Source: Dehalococcoidia bacterium (GTDB taxonomy: Bacteria; Chloroflexota; Dehalococcoidia; GIF9; AB-539-J10). Taken from it: 64,000 nt of DNA. Each line of letters begins with the position of its first letter. Positions within the stretch are counted from its first letter, which is position 1. The position numbers and the translations under genes were made by a program. Below the pieces are notes generated by a model. The model was not told the origin of the DNA. It made no database searches and saw only the letters and a program-made list of their open reading frames with translations. Location: positions 1-64,000 of the forward strand of contig JAUWYX010000001.1 in assembly GCA_030615625.1 (NCBI GenBank), given 5' to 3'. This document shows positions 50,735-60,258 of this stretch, piece by piece.

Positions 50735-51871
50735 CTATTTGGGCGTTGAACTTATCCCGAAATCGGCTCGGGTGCGAAAAAAGCGAGCTATATCTTCTCG
50801 GTTTATTACTCCAATAACTTTCCCGGCTTCTATTACCGGTATGTGATTGGTATTTTCCCCATTCATTTCTTGGAGCACACTCAAGACATCTTGGTCAGCA
50901 TGAGCTACCTTTAATTTGCTTGCCGGGGTCATGATATCCTGCACAGAGGTAATTGCCCAACGGGTGCGGGGGACTTTCTTTATCTGCTGCAGGGTGACCA
51001 TGCCTTCTAACCCAGCCCCCCAGCTTATCAGGAAGCAACTTCGTCCTGTGGGCAATATATGTTGCTGGACCAGCTCCGTTAAGTTGAGATCAGGAGGGAT
51101 TAAGGGACAATCATAGTCCGTAACCTGGCGTGCTGTGATACCAATAAGGGCATCGCGGAGTAAAACCTGCTGATAACTAGCTCTGGCTGCATCACGGAGA
51201 AACCAGCCAATGAATATCAGCCACAGGCCGGTAAGCCATAACTGGAGAGCAAAAATGAGAACAAGGCCTCCAGCGATAAAGGCGTAAGCTATCCCTTGTC
51301 CTACTTTAGTAGCAATGCTGGTTGCTCTGTGGTAATCGTGGGTCCTTTGCCACATAAGGGCACGAAATATTCTGCCTCCGTCTAACGGAAAACCGGGGAT
51401 TAAGTTAAATACAGCTAAAATCACATTTATTAAAGCTAGCCATTGCATTAAGCTAGCGGCCAGGATGTGCTGCGTTCCTGCCAGTAAAAGATGCAATCCG
51501 TAAAAAATACCAGCCAGAGCCAGGCTGGTTAAAGGGCCAACTATAGCTATTGAGAGTTCTACTCTGGGGCTGGTTGCTTCCTTAGTTATCTGGGAAACAC
51601 CGCCAAAAACAAAGAGGGTAATCTCTTTAACCGGGATGTTGTTACGAATAGCCAGGATGCTGTGGGCTAGTTCATGGGTAAGGATGGAGGCAAAAAAGAG
51701 CAAGCTGGTTAATATGCCCAAAATTATCCTCTGTTCTATAGGAGGGTAAGGAGGCTCTACCAAAGGGTAAAGCACGAGTGAATAGGTAACCAGAGCAAAG
51801 ATAATAAACCAGGTATAATGGAGTCGCAGGGGAATACCGAAGACCCTACCTAAACTTATATTACCCCTCAT
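50735..51871 (-). CDS. Site-2 protease family protein with CBS domains
   Basis: An M50 metalloprotease of 378 residues from ATG 51871, which overlaps the speB stop (ATGA). Zinc ligands are HELAHSILAI (HExxH) near residue 61 and the NLIPGFPLDGGRIF Asp motif near 155. Five or six membrane segments lie within the first 230 residues. Two CBS domains form the C-terminus (RQVTDYDCPLI and VQDIMTPASKL; VIGVINREDIARFF), which would sense adenine nucleotides. This SpoIVFB-like layout is common in Chloroflexota and Firmicutes. The substrate is unknown. Confidence 0.93.
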   Translation of the reverse strand: MRGNISLGRVFGIPLRLHYTWFIIFALVTYSLVLYPLVEPPYPPIEQRIILGILTSLLFFASILTHELAHSILAIRNNIPVKEITLFVFGGVSQITKEATSPRVELSIAIVGPLTSLALAGIFYGLHLLLAGTQHILAASLMQWLALINVILAVFNLIPGFPLDGGRIFRALMWQRTHDYHRATSIATKVGQGIAYAFIAGGLVLIFALQLWLTGLWLIFIGWFLRDAARASYQQVLLRDALIGITARQVTDYDCPLIPPDLNLTELVQQHILPTGRSCFLISWGAGLEGMVTLQQIKKVPRTRWAITSVQDIMTPASKLKVAHADQDVLSVLQEMNGENTNHIPVIEAGKVIGVINREDIARFFRTRADFGISSTPK

Positions 51872-52794
51872 CGTCCTTCTTGCGGCACAGTGCAACCGAT
51901 AAGCTTGTAAGCTAATTTAGCCAATAGAAAAGCGCAAGAACCTGGCCCCTCCCCGGGGCAAAATTCCATTAAATCGAAGCCCACGACATGCTTGTGAAGG
52001 GCAACCGATTCTATTATATCCAGGACTTGCCGCCATGACATGCCGTCAGGCTCGGGGGTGCCTACTGCCGGCATAATGGAAGGGTCAAGAACATCTACAT
52101 CTATGGTGATATAGACATCTTCGCTAAGCGAGTCCACTATCTGGTCTAGAGAAGCTGTATTCGATGCCAAATCAGACATATAAAGGGGCGTCAGCTTGTT
52201 TTGTGTTAAGAATTGTTTTTCTTCCCGGCTAAGGCTGCGCACTCCTACCTGAGAGATAGGGCAAAGCTCAAAGATGCGGCGCATAACACAAGCCTGGCTA
52301 TATTTAGTCCCCAGATATTCATCTCGAAGGTCGGCATGGGCATCCAGTTGCAACACAGAAAGTCCGGGAAATGTTTCCTTGAATGCTCGAACTGCCCCTA
52401 AAGAAAGAGAATGTTCTCCACCAAGCAACACTACAAATCTCTCCTTTTGTATTAAGCCTTTAATCACCTGATAAACTCTGTCAATCATATCTTGGGGGCT
52501 GCTCAGCAGGGGTTCTACTTGGGGCAGGGTACAAATACCAACTTTATATATCTCGCGATCCAGCTCTAAATCATAAAGCTCTAAGTACTGGGAGGCATCG
52601 ATAATAGCCTGTGGGCCATGGCGAGATCCGCTTCGCCATTCGCTGGTGCTGTCGTAGGGGACAGGCAGAATTACAGTCTTGGCTTGCTGTAAATTTGAAT
52701 AAGGTGGGGCTAATCCAGCAAAGCCCCGATGTGGCAGGAATGTCCCCTCATGCCAACAAGCGAAGGGCTCAGGGTTACAGTCGTGGTCATTCAT
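51868..52794 (-). CDS. speB: Agmatinase-family ureohydrolase
   Basis: A 308-residue Mn-dependent hydrolase. The metal ligands are visible in VVLLGGEHSLSLGAVRAF, LQLDAHADLRDEYLG, YITIDVDVLDPS and the GVRSLSREEK loop. It should cleave agmatine or N1-aminopropylagmatine to release urea. The start ATG 52794 overlaps the speD stop. Upstream in-frame residues are not conserved. The next gene upstream is speD, making a polyamine unit. No speE is in the window. Confidence 0.92.
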   Translation of the reverse strand: MNDHDCNPEPFACWHEGTFLPHRGFAGLAPPYSNLQQAKTVILPVPYDSTSEWRSGSRHGPQAIIDASQYLELYDLELDREIYKVGICTLPQVEPLLSSPQDMIDRVYQVIKGLIQKERFVVLLGGEHSLSLGAVRAFKETFPGLSVLQLDAHADLRDEYLGTKYSQACVMRRIFELCPISQVGVRSLSREEKQFLTQNKLTPLYMSDLASNTASLDQIVDSLSEDVYITIDVDVLDPSIMPAVGTPEPDGMSWRQVLDIIESVALHKHVVGFDLMEFCPGEGPGSCAFLLAKLAYKLIGCTVPQEGR

Positions 52795-53182
52795 GGTAAA
52801 TAAAACTTTGGGGGTTGGCCATCGCAGGTTCTGCTTTGGGCCATTCTCTATCAATCAGGCAGGTTCGCAATTTAACCAGCTGAAATCCCTCTCGGAAATC
52901 TTTTATTGCTTTCTCGGTATCAAAATCCTCGCAAGAGAAAATGTCTATGTTAATATAATTCCGCTCAACAAAGGTATGGATGCCAATATGACTTTCCGCT
53001 ATAAAAACAAATCCTGATATTCCCCAATCCTCTAACACCGGTCCTGTGTAGCTGAGCACGTATGGCGGTGAAATTCTGGTCATTCCAATCTCGGCGGGAT
53101 AACTTTCCAACCATTTCCGAAGGAAGTCTTCGTCTCGGAGAATTTTTTGGTTGCTGGAATAGCCATCTATAATTAGGTGCAT
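52787..53182 (-). CDS. speD: S-adenosylmethionine decarboxylase proenzyme-like
   Basis: A 131-residue pyruvoyl-dependent decarboxylase of the small bacterial type. The self-cleavage site is Glu-Ser in IAESHIGIHTFVERNYINID, where Ser becomes the pyruvoyl group. DIFSCEDFDTEKAI contains the conserved Cys. It overlaps cinA by one base and speB by 8 bases. The product would feed aminopropyl transfer to agmatine or putrescine. Confidence 0.93.
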   Translation of the reverse strand: MHLIIDGYSSNQKILRDEDFLRKWLESYPAEIGMTRISPPYVLSYTGPVLEDWGISGFVFIAESHIGIHTFVERNYINIDIFSCEDFDTEKAIKDFREGFQLVKLRTCLIDREWPKAEPAMANPQSFIYHE

Positions 53183-54402
53183 TAAACCTCCTCGAGCAAC
53201 ATCTTTCTTAAATCGAAAAGGGCGGCATAAACTGTCCTTTGCTTCATTCTTGAGCGATTTCCACGGAGCATATGGGTGAAGGTTTGCTCAAATTTATCAC
53301 TGCTCAGGCCTATGAATGCGTCGCCGGAATTTTTATCGGGATTTATGTTACCACCAACACCCATGCCGATATCGGTTTTCAAATTCCTGCGTGCAGTCTC
53401 AGCCATTGCCTTAGCTACCTGAGTGTTTTCCTTGCCGTATCGCTCCATAATGGAGGTATCCACACCGCAAGCCATCTTAGCCTCATCACAGCAAGCTAAC
53501 AATCCCCCTTTGAAATAAGTATAGCTTTCCCGGCCACTGGCAATGGTGCTGCATAGAAGCCCCTCGGTGCAAGATTCCATAGTTGCTAAACTCAAGTTTT
53601 TGGCTCTGAGCAGCTCCCCAATAACAGAGTCCAGGGTATCATCGTCCACCCCCCAAATATAAGAAGAAAGAACGCTTCGAATTTGTTCTTCGCTTTGGGA
53701 AATAAGGCGTTGAGCTTCTGTTTTTTCCTTTGCTTTGGCTGTGATACGCAGATAAACACCGTCTGGCTTGATATAAGTAGCCAAAGTAGGGTTGGATAGT
53801 TTGGAAACATGGGCCACCAATTCATCTACCTTAGCTTCGGCTAGCCGAAAAGTCTTAATTATCCTGGATAGGATGACCTCTCCAGTTACTCTTTGTTTCA
53901 GTTTGGGCAAAATGCCTTCCTGCCACATCAATTTCATCTCATCGGGCGGCCCAGGTAGGGCTATAATTATGTGGTCGTCTTTCTCAACCCACCAACCAGG
54001 CGCTGTGCCCATACGATTGGGAATTATTTGAGCCGAAGGGATGATAGTTGCCTGTTTTATATTGCTTTGTGGTATTTCCCTAAGATAGCGGCTGAATAAA
54101 TCTTGCAATTCTTGCCATAACTTCTCATCGACTGTCAGTTCCTCACTCACTAGCTCGCCAATGGCCTCTCGGGTTATATCATCTTGGGTAGGTCCCAATC
54201 CACCTGTGGTGATAATGAGGTCTGCCCTCTTCCAAGCTTGTTTTAGGGTATCAACCAACCTTTCCTGATTGTCGCCTACCGTAGAGATAAAATATAAGTC
54301 GATTCCCAGCAAAGGTAATTGATTGGCTAAAAAGGAAGAATCAATATCAATTATATTGCCCAGTAAAATTTCTGTGCCAACGGGTATTATCTCTGCCTTC
54401 AT
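53182..54402 (-). CDS. cinA: CinA-family nicotinamide mononucleotide deamidase-related protein
   Basis: The full-length two-domain form of 406 residues. The N-terminal MoCF/COG1058 domain has IPVGTEILLGNIIDIDSSFL and LIITTGGLGPTQDDITREA, with ALPGPPDEMKLMW. The C-terminal CinA domain (about 250-406) has SLATMESCTEGLLCSTIA and TDIGMGVGGNINPD. Known members deamidate NMN or hydrolyse ADP-ribose; the exact activity here is not proven. The usual C-terminal GIAGP motif reads GVGGN here, a small deviation. It is the first gene in the speD-speB-M50 unit. Confidence 0.92.
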   Translation of the reverse strand: MKAEIIPVGTEILLGNIIDIDSSFLANQLPLLGIDLYFISTVGDNQERLVDTLKQAWKRADLIITTGGLGPTQDDITREAIGELVSEELTVDEKLWQELQDLFSRYLREIPQSNIKQATIIPSAQIIPNRMGTAPGWWVEKDDHIIIALPGPPDEMKLMWQEGILPKLKQRVTGEVILSRIIKTFRLAEAKVDELVAHVSKLSNPTLATYIKPDGVYLRITAKAKEKTEAQRLISQSEEQIRSVLSSYIWGVDDDTLDSVIGELLRAKNLSLATMESCTEGLLCSTIASGRESYTYFKGGLLACCDEAKMACGVDTSIMERYGKENTQVAKAMAETARRNLKTDIGMGVGGNINPDKNSGDAFIGLSSDKFEQTFTHMLRGNRSRMKQRTVYAALFDLRKMLLEEV

Positions 54403-54432
54403 TTTAAAATATTAGCTGCGAGCCCTTCGCTT

Positions 54433-54510
54433 CCCGTCATTCTGACCCTGAACGCAGTGAAGGGGGAAGAATCTCGCGTCGCTCAGAACGGGCTCAGCGA
54501 AGCAATCGCA
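54433..54510. repeat. Dispersed repeat copy (GTCATTCTGA type)
   Basis: The stretch CGTCATTCTGACCCTGAAC, followed by GAAGGGGGAAGAATCTCGCG and later AGCGAAGCAATCGCAG, is characteristic of a widespread intergenic repeat. It lies between cinA and thiC and encodes nothing. It shares the GTCATT end with the element at 4055. Confidence 0.6.
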
Positions 54511-54511
54511 G

Positions 54512-55807
54512 TTAGCATTTACTTACTGAGATGTCTAGATACCTTTCTACTATTGCCATAGCGCAATATTTGCCACACATGCTGCAAGTCGCTCCGCTAG
54601 CAGGTATCTTACTATGGACCTGCTGCGAAAGTTCTGGGTCTAGAGATAGTTTAGCTTGAGTTTTCCAGTCAAGAGCCTTGCGAGCCCTGGACATTTGTTC
54701 ATCCCACTCTTTGGCACCTTTTACGCCTTTAACAACATCGGCAGCATGAGCAGCTATACGAGAGGCGATTACCCCTTCTTTAACATCCTCTACATTGGGG
54801 AGGGAAAGGTGTTCAGTGGGGGTAACATAGCACAAAAAGTCTGCGCCAGCAGCAGCGGCAATTGCTCCTCCAATAGCAGCAGTTATATGGTCGTAGCCAG
54901 CACCTATATCAGTCACTAAAGGCCCAAGGACGTAGAAAGGTGCCCCACGGCAGAGGCTCTTTTCCAATTGAACATTAGTGGCGATTTGATTCAATGGCAA
55001 ATGCCCAGGACCTTCTATCATAGTTTGAATGCTAGCTTTCCTGGAGCGCTCTACTAATTCACCAAGGATGATTAACTCTTCGATTTGAGCTCTATCGGTG
55101 GCATCAGCTAAACATCCGGGACGCAAGCCATCGCCCAAACTTAAAGTGAAATCGTATTCAAGAGCCAAGTCCAGTAGGCGGTCATAATATTGATATAGGG
55201 GATTTTCCTTATCATTGTGGAGCATCCAGCCGATAAGAAAAGCTCCTCCTCGAGACACTATGTCAGTCATCCTACCCTGCTTTTTAAGTCTGGCCAGAGA
55301 TGCTTGAGTCACTCCGCAATGAACGGTCATAAAATCAACACCGTCTTTGGCATGGTCTTCAATTACAGCGAAAATCTCGTCCGCACTCATGTTTACAATG
55401 GCTCCATGATTCTCAATAGCTTCAATACCCGCCTGATAAATGGGCACCGTCCCCATCGGCACGGTGCTAGCACTCATGATAGCCCGCCTGATAGCCGAAA
55501 TATCGCCCCCAGTGCTCAGGTCCATTACAGTGTCAGCACCAAAGTCGATGGCGGTCTGTAATTTCCTTAATTCCGTGTTCAAATCACAAAAATCTGAGGA
55601 TGTGCCTATGTTAGCATTGATCTTGGTCCTCAGCCCTTTGCCTATGCCGCAGGGGATTAGGTTTGTGTGATTAACGTTGGCCGGAATTATGATTTCACCC
55701 TCAGCCAAGCCTTGGATGATAAAGTCCATCTCCACCCCTTCTTTTTCGGCTACGTGCTTTATCGAAGGTGATAGAGTGCCCTTTCGCGCTAACTCCAGTT
55801 GGGTCAT
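54512..55807 (-). CDS. thiC: Phosphomethylpyrimidine synthase ThiC
   Basis: A radical SAM enzyme converting AIR to HMP-P for thiamin. It has 431 residues with [46 protein letters not shown] and [14 protein letters not shown]. The [4Fe-4S] ligands are at the C-terminus in [10 protein letters not shown] (C-x2-C-x4-C). I looked for a TPP riboswitch in the 120 bases upstream and did not find the conserved CUGAGA or thi-box elements. The shorter length compared with plant or proteobacterial ThiC is normal for this bacterial group. Confidence 0.96.
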   Translation of the reverse strand: MTQLELARKGTLSPSIKHVAEKEGVEMDFIIQGLAEGEIIIPANVNHTNLIPCGIGKGLRTKINANIGTSSDFCDLNTELRKLQTAIDFGADTVMDLSTGGDISAIRRAIMSASTVPMGTVPIYQAGIEAIENHGAIVNMSADEIFAVIEDHAKDGVDFMTVHCGVTQASLARLKKQGRMTDIVSRGGAFLIGWMLHNDKENPLYQYYDRLLDLALEYDFTLSLGDGLRPGCLADATDRAQIEELIILGELVERSRKASIQTMIEGPGHLPLNQIATNVQLEKSLCRGAPFYVLGPLVTDIGAGYDHITAAIGGAIAAAAGADFLCYVTPTEHLSLPNVEDVKEGVIASRIAAHAADVVKGVKGAKEWDEQMSRARKALDWKTQAKLSLDPELSQQVHSKIPASGATCSMCGKYCAMAIVERYLDISVSKC

Positions 55808-55811
55808 CTTG

Positions 55812-55889
55812 CTAAAAACCTCGCATAAGTTGCAGTAAAACTAAAGTATAAAATAGAGCGATTATCAATGCAAACGCAACCCCGGCCAT
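55812..55889 (-). CDS. Possible 25-residue membrane peptide
   Basis: ATG 55889 opens a frame of 25 residues ending just before thiC. It consists of a single hydrophobic segment ([19 protein letters not shown]) plus a short basic end. There is no good ribosome site, so it may be chance. Its position, 4 bases upstream of thiC, is the main reason to list it. Confidence 0.28.
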   Translation of the reverse strand: MAGVAFALIIALFYTLVLLQLMRGF

Positions 55890-55926
55890 AACAAGGTGAG
55901 CAAAAGTGAAGAACCTGGATACAAAT

Positions 55927-56640
55927 TCAAGACAAAGCCCTTAAAGTTTCCTTCTGGATTTTGAACAGTTTATCTATCCCTTGCTGGGCTAAAGAAAGTA
56001 AGGCATCGGCGGTTTCTTTGGAGAAAGGTTTGCCCTCGGCAGTTCCCTGAATTTCCACAAACTCATTTTTGTCGGTCATGACCACATTGAAATCAACTTC
56101 AGCTTGGTAATCCTCTTCGTAGCAAAGGTCAAGTAGCATATTGCCATTCACAATGCCCACGCTGGTGGCCGCTATCATTTTATTTAATGGCATAAATGGC
56201 AAAACGCCTTGTTTTCTTAAGTTATGGAAAGCATGATAAAGAGCGACATATCCACCTGTGATAGCTGCTGTTCTGGTGCCGCCATCTGCTTGCAATACAT
56301 CACAATCTACTACAAATGTCTTTTCTTCCAGGATGACTAAGTTAGTCGCTGCCCTTAAGCTGCGGCCGATAAGGCGTTGGATTTCTTGGCTTCTTCCCTC
56401 TGCCCTGTTGCGCGGGGTACGGGTAACTGTGGAGCGAGGCAACATAGCATACTCCGCAGTAACCCAGCCTTGGCCACTGCCTTTAAGAAAAATGGGTACT
56501 CTTTCTTCCAGGCTTACGGAGCACAGCACCCTTGTTTTCCCCAGTTCAATTAAAGCTGAACCCTCGGCAAAACTCTGGTACCCCAAAATTATGCGCACGG
56601 GACGGAGCTCATTTTCAGTTCGGTTATCTATTCTTGGCAT
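55927..56640 (-). CDS. rph: Ribonuclease PH
   Basis: A phosphorolytic 3'-5' exoribonuclease that trims tRNA 3' ends. It has 237 residues with ELRPVRIILGYQSFAEGS, AEYAMLPRSTVTRTPRNR, RGEG-like EGRSQEIQRLIGRSLRAA and DCDVLQADGGTRTAAITGGY. QGTAEGKPFSKE follows. Since several tRNAs here lack encoded CCA, 3' processing enzymes of this kind are expected. Confidence 0.96.
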   Translation of the reverse strand: MPRIDNRTENELRPVRIILGYQSFAEGSALIELGKTRVLCSVSLEERVPIFLKGSGQGWVTAEYAMLPRSTVTRTPRNRAEGRSQEIQRLIGRSLRAATNLVILEEKTFVVDCDVLQADGGTRTAAITGGYVALYHAFHNLRKQGVLPFMPLNKMIAATSVGIVNGNMLLDLCYEEDYQAEVDFNVVMTDKNEFVEIQGTAEGKPFSKETADALLSLAQQGIDKLFKIQKETLRALS

Positions 56641-56697
56641 ATTAGAAAAAGTATAGCAAACTATTTAGCAATCTGCTTGTCCATTTTGAGCTGTTAT

Positions 56698-56907
56698 TTA
56701 CCACCGTCCTCTTTTTTGATAGGTCTCGATAAATTTTTCGATAGAGCGGTCATAAGTCTTCTCCACATCGTCGGGGAAAAAGCAGGCTGGCAGTTCGCCT
56801 GACTGCCAATGGTATCTTATACATTCGCAGCAAATACCCTTCCTGCTGCATGGCTCATAGGTGCAGTTACATTTTTTCTTGTTTTGCTCCACGGTGCACT
56901 CTCTCAT
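56698..56907 (-). CDS. Cys-rich small protein (DUF6485-like)
   Basis: A 69-residue protein with seven Cys in [18 protein letters not shown] and a later [16 protein letters not shown]. Its pattern fits a conserved family of unknown function seen in anaerobes, and the Cys probably bind a metal cluster. The start ATG 56907 follows GGAGGAGAGTGACT. It stands alone between rph and the DEDD exonuclease. Confidence 0.75.
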   Translation of the reverse strand: MRECTVEQNKKKCNCTYEPCSRKGICCECIRYHWQSGELPACFFPDDVEKTYDRSIEKFIETYQKRGRW

Positions 56908-57063
56908 AGTCACTCTCCTCCGTTCATCGATTTAGCGGAATGCTTCTCTGTTCACAAGCTGGAATGATATTATGTAATAGCATAAAAACACAAAGCTGCG
57001 CCACTTTTCAAAACATACGCTATTATATGCTAAAATAGGTGTATCGGAAAGGAAAGCAACAGG

Positions 57064-57576
57064 TTGCAATTATTATTCGATGCTTATCTTGATATTGAGA
57101 CCACAGGCTTATGCTCGTTTTATGACGAGATAACCGTTATTGGCATTTGTTTAGCCAATGACTATGAGAATAGATTGGTTCAACTTGTTGGGGATGATGT
57201 AACCAGGGTTAACTTGCTCAGAACCTTGCGTTGTGTGAATACAATCTATACATACAACGGCAGCCGCTTTGACCTTCCTTTTATCAATTTCCGTCTGAGG
57301 GTAAATCTGAGAGAGCATTTTCATCACCATGACCTGATGCATGATTGCTGGAGGAACAATTTATATGGTGGCTTCAAGGCGGTAGAGCGGCAATTGGGTA
57401 TTCCTCGACGGCTGCGGGGTATTGGGGGAGCAGAGGCGGTGATACTTTGGTGGAGATATCAGATTCACCGTGACAGAAAGGCGCTGGATTTGTTGCTGGA
57501 ATACAACAAGGAAGACGTGGTTAATCTGATAACATTGAGGGGGAAGCTAGAAAGGTTCGGATGTGGAACCTGCTGA
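57064..57576 (+). CDS. RNase H-like 3'-5' exonuclease (DEDD type)
   Basis: A 170-residue single-domain nuclease of the YprB/RNase_H_2 family. The DEDD residues appear in AYLDIETTGLCSFYDE, YNGSRFDLPFINF, HDLMHDCW and YNKEDVVNLITL. The start is TTG 57064 after GGAAAGGAAAGCAACAGG. In several bacteria the domain follows a helicase; here it is free-standing. Substrate (DNA or RNA) is uncertain. Confidence 0.85.
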   Translation: MQLLFDAYLDIETTGLCSFYDEITVIGICLANDYENRLVQLVGDDVTRVNLLRTLRCVNTIYTYNGSRFDLPFINFRLRVNLREHFHHHDLMHDCWRNNLYGGFKAVERQLGIPRRLRGIGGAEAVILWWRYQIHRDRKALDLLLEYNKEDVVNLITLRGKLERFGCGTC

Positions 57577-57614
57577 GGAAAGCGGTTAAACCAGATTTTG
57601 CTATCTCGCTTCGC

Positions 57615-58268
57615 TTAATCTTCATCCCATGGAAAAGATTCATCATAGTAATAGAGGTCGTTAAAGGCTTCGGTAATTTCGTATTCGTCTAGTTCAGAAT
57701 CAGGGTGTGCCTTGGGAGGCCCGAACCAGAGATACCAAGAAGAGAGTTGAGCAGGCGCTTGGGACTCTATCCTCCGCCACTCCCCATCGTGATTCCAATC
57801 CTCTATCAAGAAGGCATGTCCATCTTCTTTATCATCAACACCAAGGACGACATATATCTGCTCCGCATCAAGGCCATAGGCTCTAAGGAGGGAGCACAAT
57901 AAAGTAGAAAAGTCCTCGCAATCCCCTGTGCTGTAGGACAGGGTTTCTTCGGGGGTTTGCCAATAGTCCTCACCCCATCGGTCTTCATCAGATTTATACT
58001 TTATATTATCAGCAACCCAGTCTCGGATATCATCAAAGCCAACTTGAGAAGGTTCGTAAGGGAGGTCACCGAGGATACCTTGCAAAGTTCCCTCAACCCA
58101 TGGGCAATCGGGCGTGATGTAAGACTTAAAGTCAAACTCCATCGTCGGAAGCTCACGAGCAGTAGAGCTCTCGGGGTAAATGACGCAGCTGACGCAGTTC
58201 ACCCCAGACACAATGAGCAAGCCAAGCGCAGCTCCACAGACAAGAAGGGTTAGGAAGCGCTTTTTCAT
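57615..58268 (-). CDS. Transglutaminase-like lipoprotein or secreted protein
   Basis: From ATG 58268 the protein has a basic start (MKKRFL), then a hydrophobic segment LLVCGAALGLLIVSGVNC. This is a signal sequence, with Cys residues that could be a lipobox. The mature part holds a transglutaminase-like Cys protease core: Cys in YSTGDCEDFSTLLCSLL, His in EDGHAFLIEDW. Length after the signal is about 190 residues. It probably acts outside the membrane on the cell surface. No neighbours explain its role. Confidence 0.8.
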   Translation of the reverse strand: MKKRFLTLLVCGAALGLLIVSGVNCVSCVIYPESSTARELPTMEFDFKSYITPDCPWVEGTLQGILGDLPYEPSQVGFDDIRDWVADNIKYKSDEDRWGEDYWQTPEETLSYSTGDCEDFSTLLCSLLRAYGLDAEQIYVVLGVDDKEDGHAFLIEDWNHDGEWRRIESQAPAQLSSWYLWFGPPKAHPDSELDEYEITEAFNDLYYYDESFPWDED

Positions 58269-58350
58269 ACGCAAGACCCCGGTCATTTTAAGTAATAATT
58301 TAGTTTTTCCAAAACCCAAATATGATTTACCACTCAAACGGACATAAGTC

Positions 58351-59307
58351 CTACTGCCGGGCTTGGAAATATTGCTTTCTCTTGACCGCTGACTTCACCG
58401 ACTCTTCAATGTCTCTGGCGGTCAATCCGTATCTTTGAAGCAGCTCATCAGCTTTGCCCGACAAAGCATACCTGTCACCGAGGTTGACGAATTCCATAAG
58501 CACTGGCTTCTCTTTAGCTACTATCTGAGCAACTCGGCTGCCTAGACCACCATGAGCTAAGTGCTCTTCAGCGACGACAATTGCACCCGTCTCCGAGGCT
58601 GCTTTGACTATGGCTGCTTTATCCAGAGGTTTTAGGGTATGCGTGTTTATTACCCGGCAATCTATACCTTGTCTTGCCAGGTTATCTGCTGCCTCCAGAG
58701 CCTTAGCGACCATGATGCCCATGGCTATAATAGTTGCATCCTTGCCCTGTCGCATGGTTACTGCCTTGCCTAATGTGAAGTGATAGCCTTCGGGGTAAAC
58801 AATCGGTGTCTTAGGGCGGCTGAGTCTTATGTAGAAAGGTCCATAGTCACTTGCCGCCACTCTTATTGCCCCAGCAGTCTCTATGGCGTCTGCGGGGACG
58901 ACCACGGTGAAGCTAGGAAGAGCACAACACAAGGCTAGATCTTCAATTGCCTGATGTGAAGTGCCATCCTCCCCTACGCTGATGCCGCCATGAGTAGCTA
59001 CGATTTTAACATTTAGATTCGGCTGGGAAAGGCATAGCCTTAGCTGGTCGAAACAGCGACAGACGACAAAAACAACGAAAGTGGTGGCAAAGACAGTTTT
59101 GCCCGAAGCAGCCAAGCCAGCAGCTATGCTGACCATGTTTTGTTCTTCCAGGCCGCAATCAAAAAAGCGGTCAGGAAACTCCCGGGCAAAAAAACTAGTC
59201 ATCGTTGAGGGAGACACATCGGCGTCTAGAACAACGATATTGGGATTTTCCCTGCCCAGCTCGACTAAGGTCTTGCCGTAAGTTTCCCGAGTAGATGCTT
59301 CAGCCAT
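58351..59307 (-). CDS. Transketolase, C-terminal subunit
   Basis: The split transketolase carries the pyrimidine-binding and C-terminal domains here (318 residues from ATG 59307, 2 bases after the stop of the N-terminal subunit). It has VVLDADVSPSTMTSFFA, RFFDCGLEEQNMVSIAAGLA, VATHGGISVGEDGTSHQAIE and the C-terminal TIIAMGIMVAKALEAADNL. Split transketolases are common in archaea and some bacteria. It would pair with 59310-60176 to give a functional enzyme of the pentose phosphate pathway. A DXP synthase-like function is less likely. Confidence 0.93.
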   Translation of the reverse strand: MAEASTRETYGKTLVELGRENPNIVVLDADVSPSTMTSFFAREFPDRFFDCGLEEQNMVSIAAGLAASGKTVFATTFVVFVVCRCFDQLRLCLSQPNLNVKIVATHGGISVGEDGTSHQAIEDLALCCALPSFTVVVPADAIETAGAIRVAASDYGPFYIRLSRPKTPIVYPEGYHFTLGKAVTMRQGKDATIIAMGIMVAKALEAADNLARQGIDCRVINTHTLKPLDKAAIVKAASETGAIVVAEEHLAHGGLGSRVAQIVAKEKPVLMEFVNLGDRYALSGKADELLQRYGLTARDIEESVKSAVKRKQYFQARQ

Positions 59308-59309
59308 AC

Positions 59310-60176
59310 TTACTCTAACTCCTTTAGTGCCCTTTCGGCCTCTTTCCACGTAGGTGCCTTGCCGTGAAATGCCGCATTGTTTTCCATGAAGCTAACCCCT
59401 TTGCCTTTGATGGTGCGGGCGATGATGACAGTGGGTTTGCCTTTTATTTTTTCAGCCCCTTGGCAAGCGGGCAGGATTTGGTCAAGGTCATGTCCGTCTA
59501 TATCAATAGTATGCCAGCCAAAGGCTTGCCATTTCTGAATAAAAGGCTCAAGGTTCATGATGTCGCGAGTCCATCCACTGAGCTGCATACCATTGCAGTC
59601 AATTATGGTCGTTAGGTTATCTACTTTGAAGTGGGCCGCTGAAAGGGCCGCCTCCCAAGTTTGCCCTTCCTCACATTCTCCATCGCTAAGAAGAACATAG
59701 GTCCGGTAAGTTTTGGAATCCAGCCTGGCGGCCAGGGCGACGCCAATGGCAAAGGATAGACCCATACCTAAAGAACCAGCTGACATTTCTACCCCGGGAG
59801 TGAACTTCCTATCAGTGTGTCCCTGGAGGCGACTATCCAACTTTCTCAATGTTGTTAGCTCTGCCACGGGAAAGTAGCCAGCTTCAGCCAGGGCAGCGTA
59901 TAAGATTGGGGCAGCATGTCCCTTGCTCAATATAAATCGGTCACGGTTTGACCACTGGGGGTTTTTGGGGTTATAACGCAAAACCTTGAAATAAAGGGCA
60001 GTGATAATATCAGCTGCTGATAGAGAGCCGCCAGGATGCCCACTGCCTGCCGTAGCTGTCATGGTGATTACGTGACGGCGCAGTTTCTTAGCCATTTCCT
60101 TGAGCTCTGCCGTGGACAGGTTGAATTTGTTACTGGGAGAAGTGCTTTCTGGGCATACTTCGCTGTGATTTGGCAT
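59310..60176 (-). CDS. Transketolase, N-terminal subunit
   Basis: The thiamin diphosphate-binding half, 288 residues. It has TATAGSGHPGGSLSAADIIT, FILSKGHAAPILYAAL, LGMGLSFAIGVALAARL and LSDGECEEGQTWEAAL followed by IIDCN, the Mg-ThDP motif (GDG-x-N variant with SDGE). It precedes its partner by 2 bases in a two-gene operon. Confidence 0.94.
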   Translation of the reverse strand: MPNHSEVCPESTSPSNKFNLSTAELKEMAKKLRRHVITMTATAGSGHPGGSLSAADIITALYFKVLRYNPKNPQWSNRDRFILSKGHAAPILYAALAEAGYFPVAELTTLRKLDSRLQGHTDRKFTPGVEMSAGSLGMGLSFAIGVALAARLDSKTYRTYVLLSDGECEEGQTWEAALSAAHFKVDNLTTIIDCNGMQLSGWTRDIMNLEPFIQKWQAFGWHTIDIDGHDLDQILPACQGAEKIKGKPTVIIARTIKGKGVSFMENNAAFHGKAPTWKEAERALKELE

Positions 60177-60258
60177 TGGTCAAGGATTACATTGTAACTC
60201 AGAATGGCTTACAATGTCTATGGTGAGCAAGCTATCCTCAGACCTAAAGGGACATATT

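Noticed and set aside
55808-55926. TPP riboswitch before thiC
   Set aside because: The conserved thi-box segments are absent and the gap is too short.
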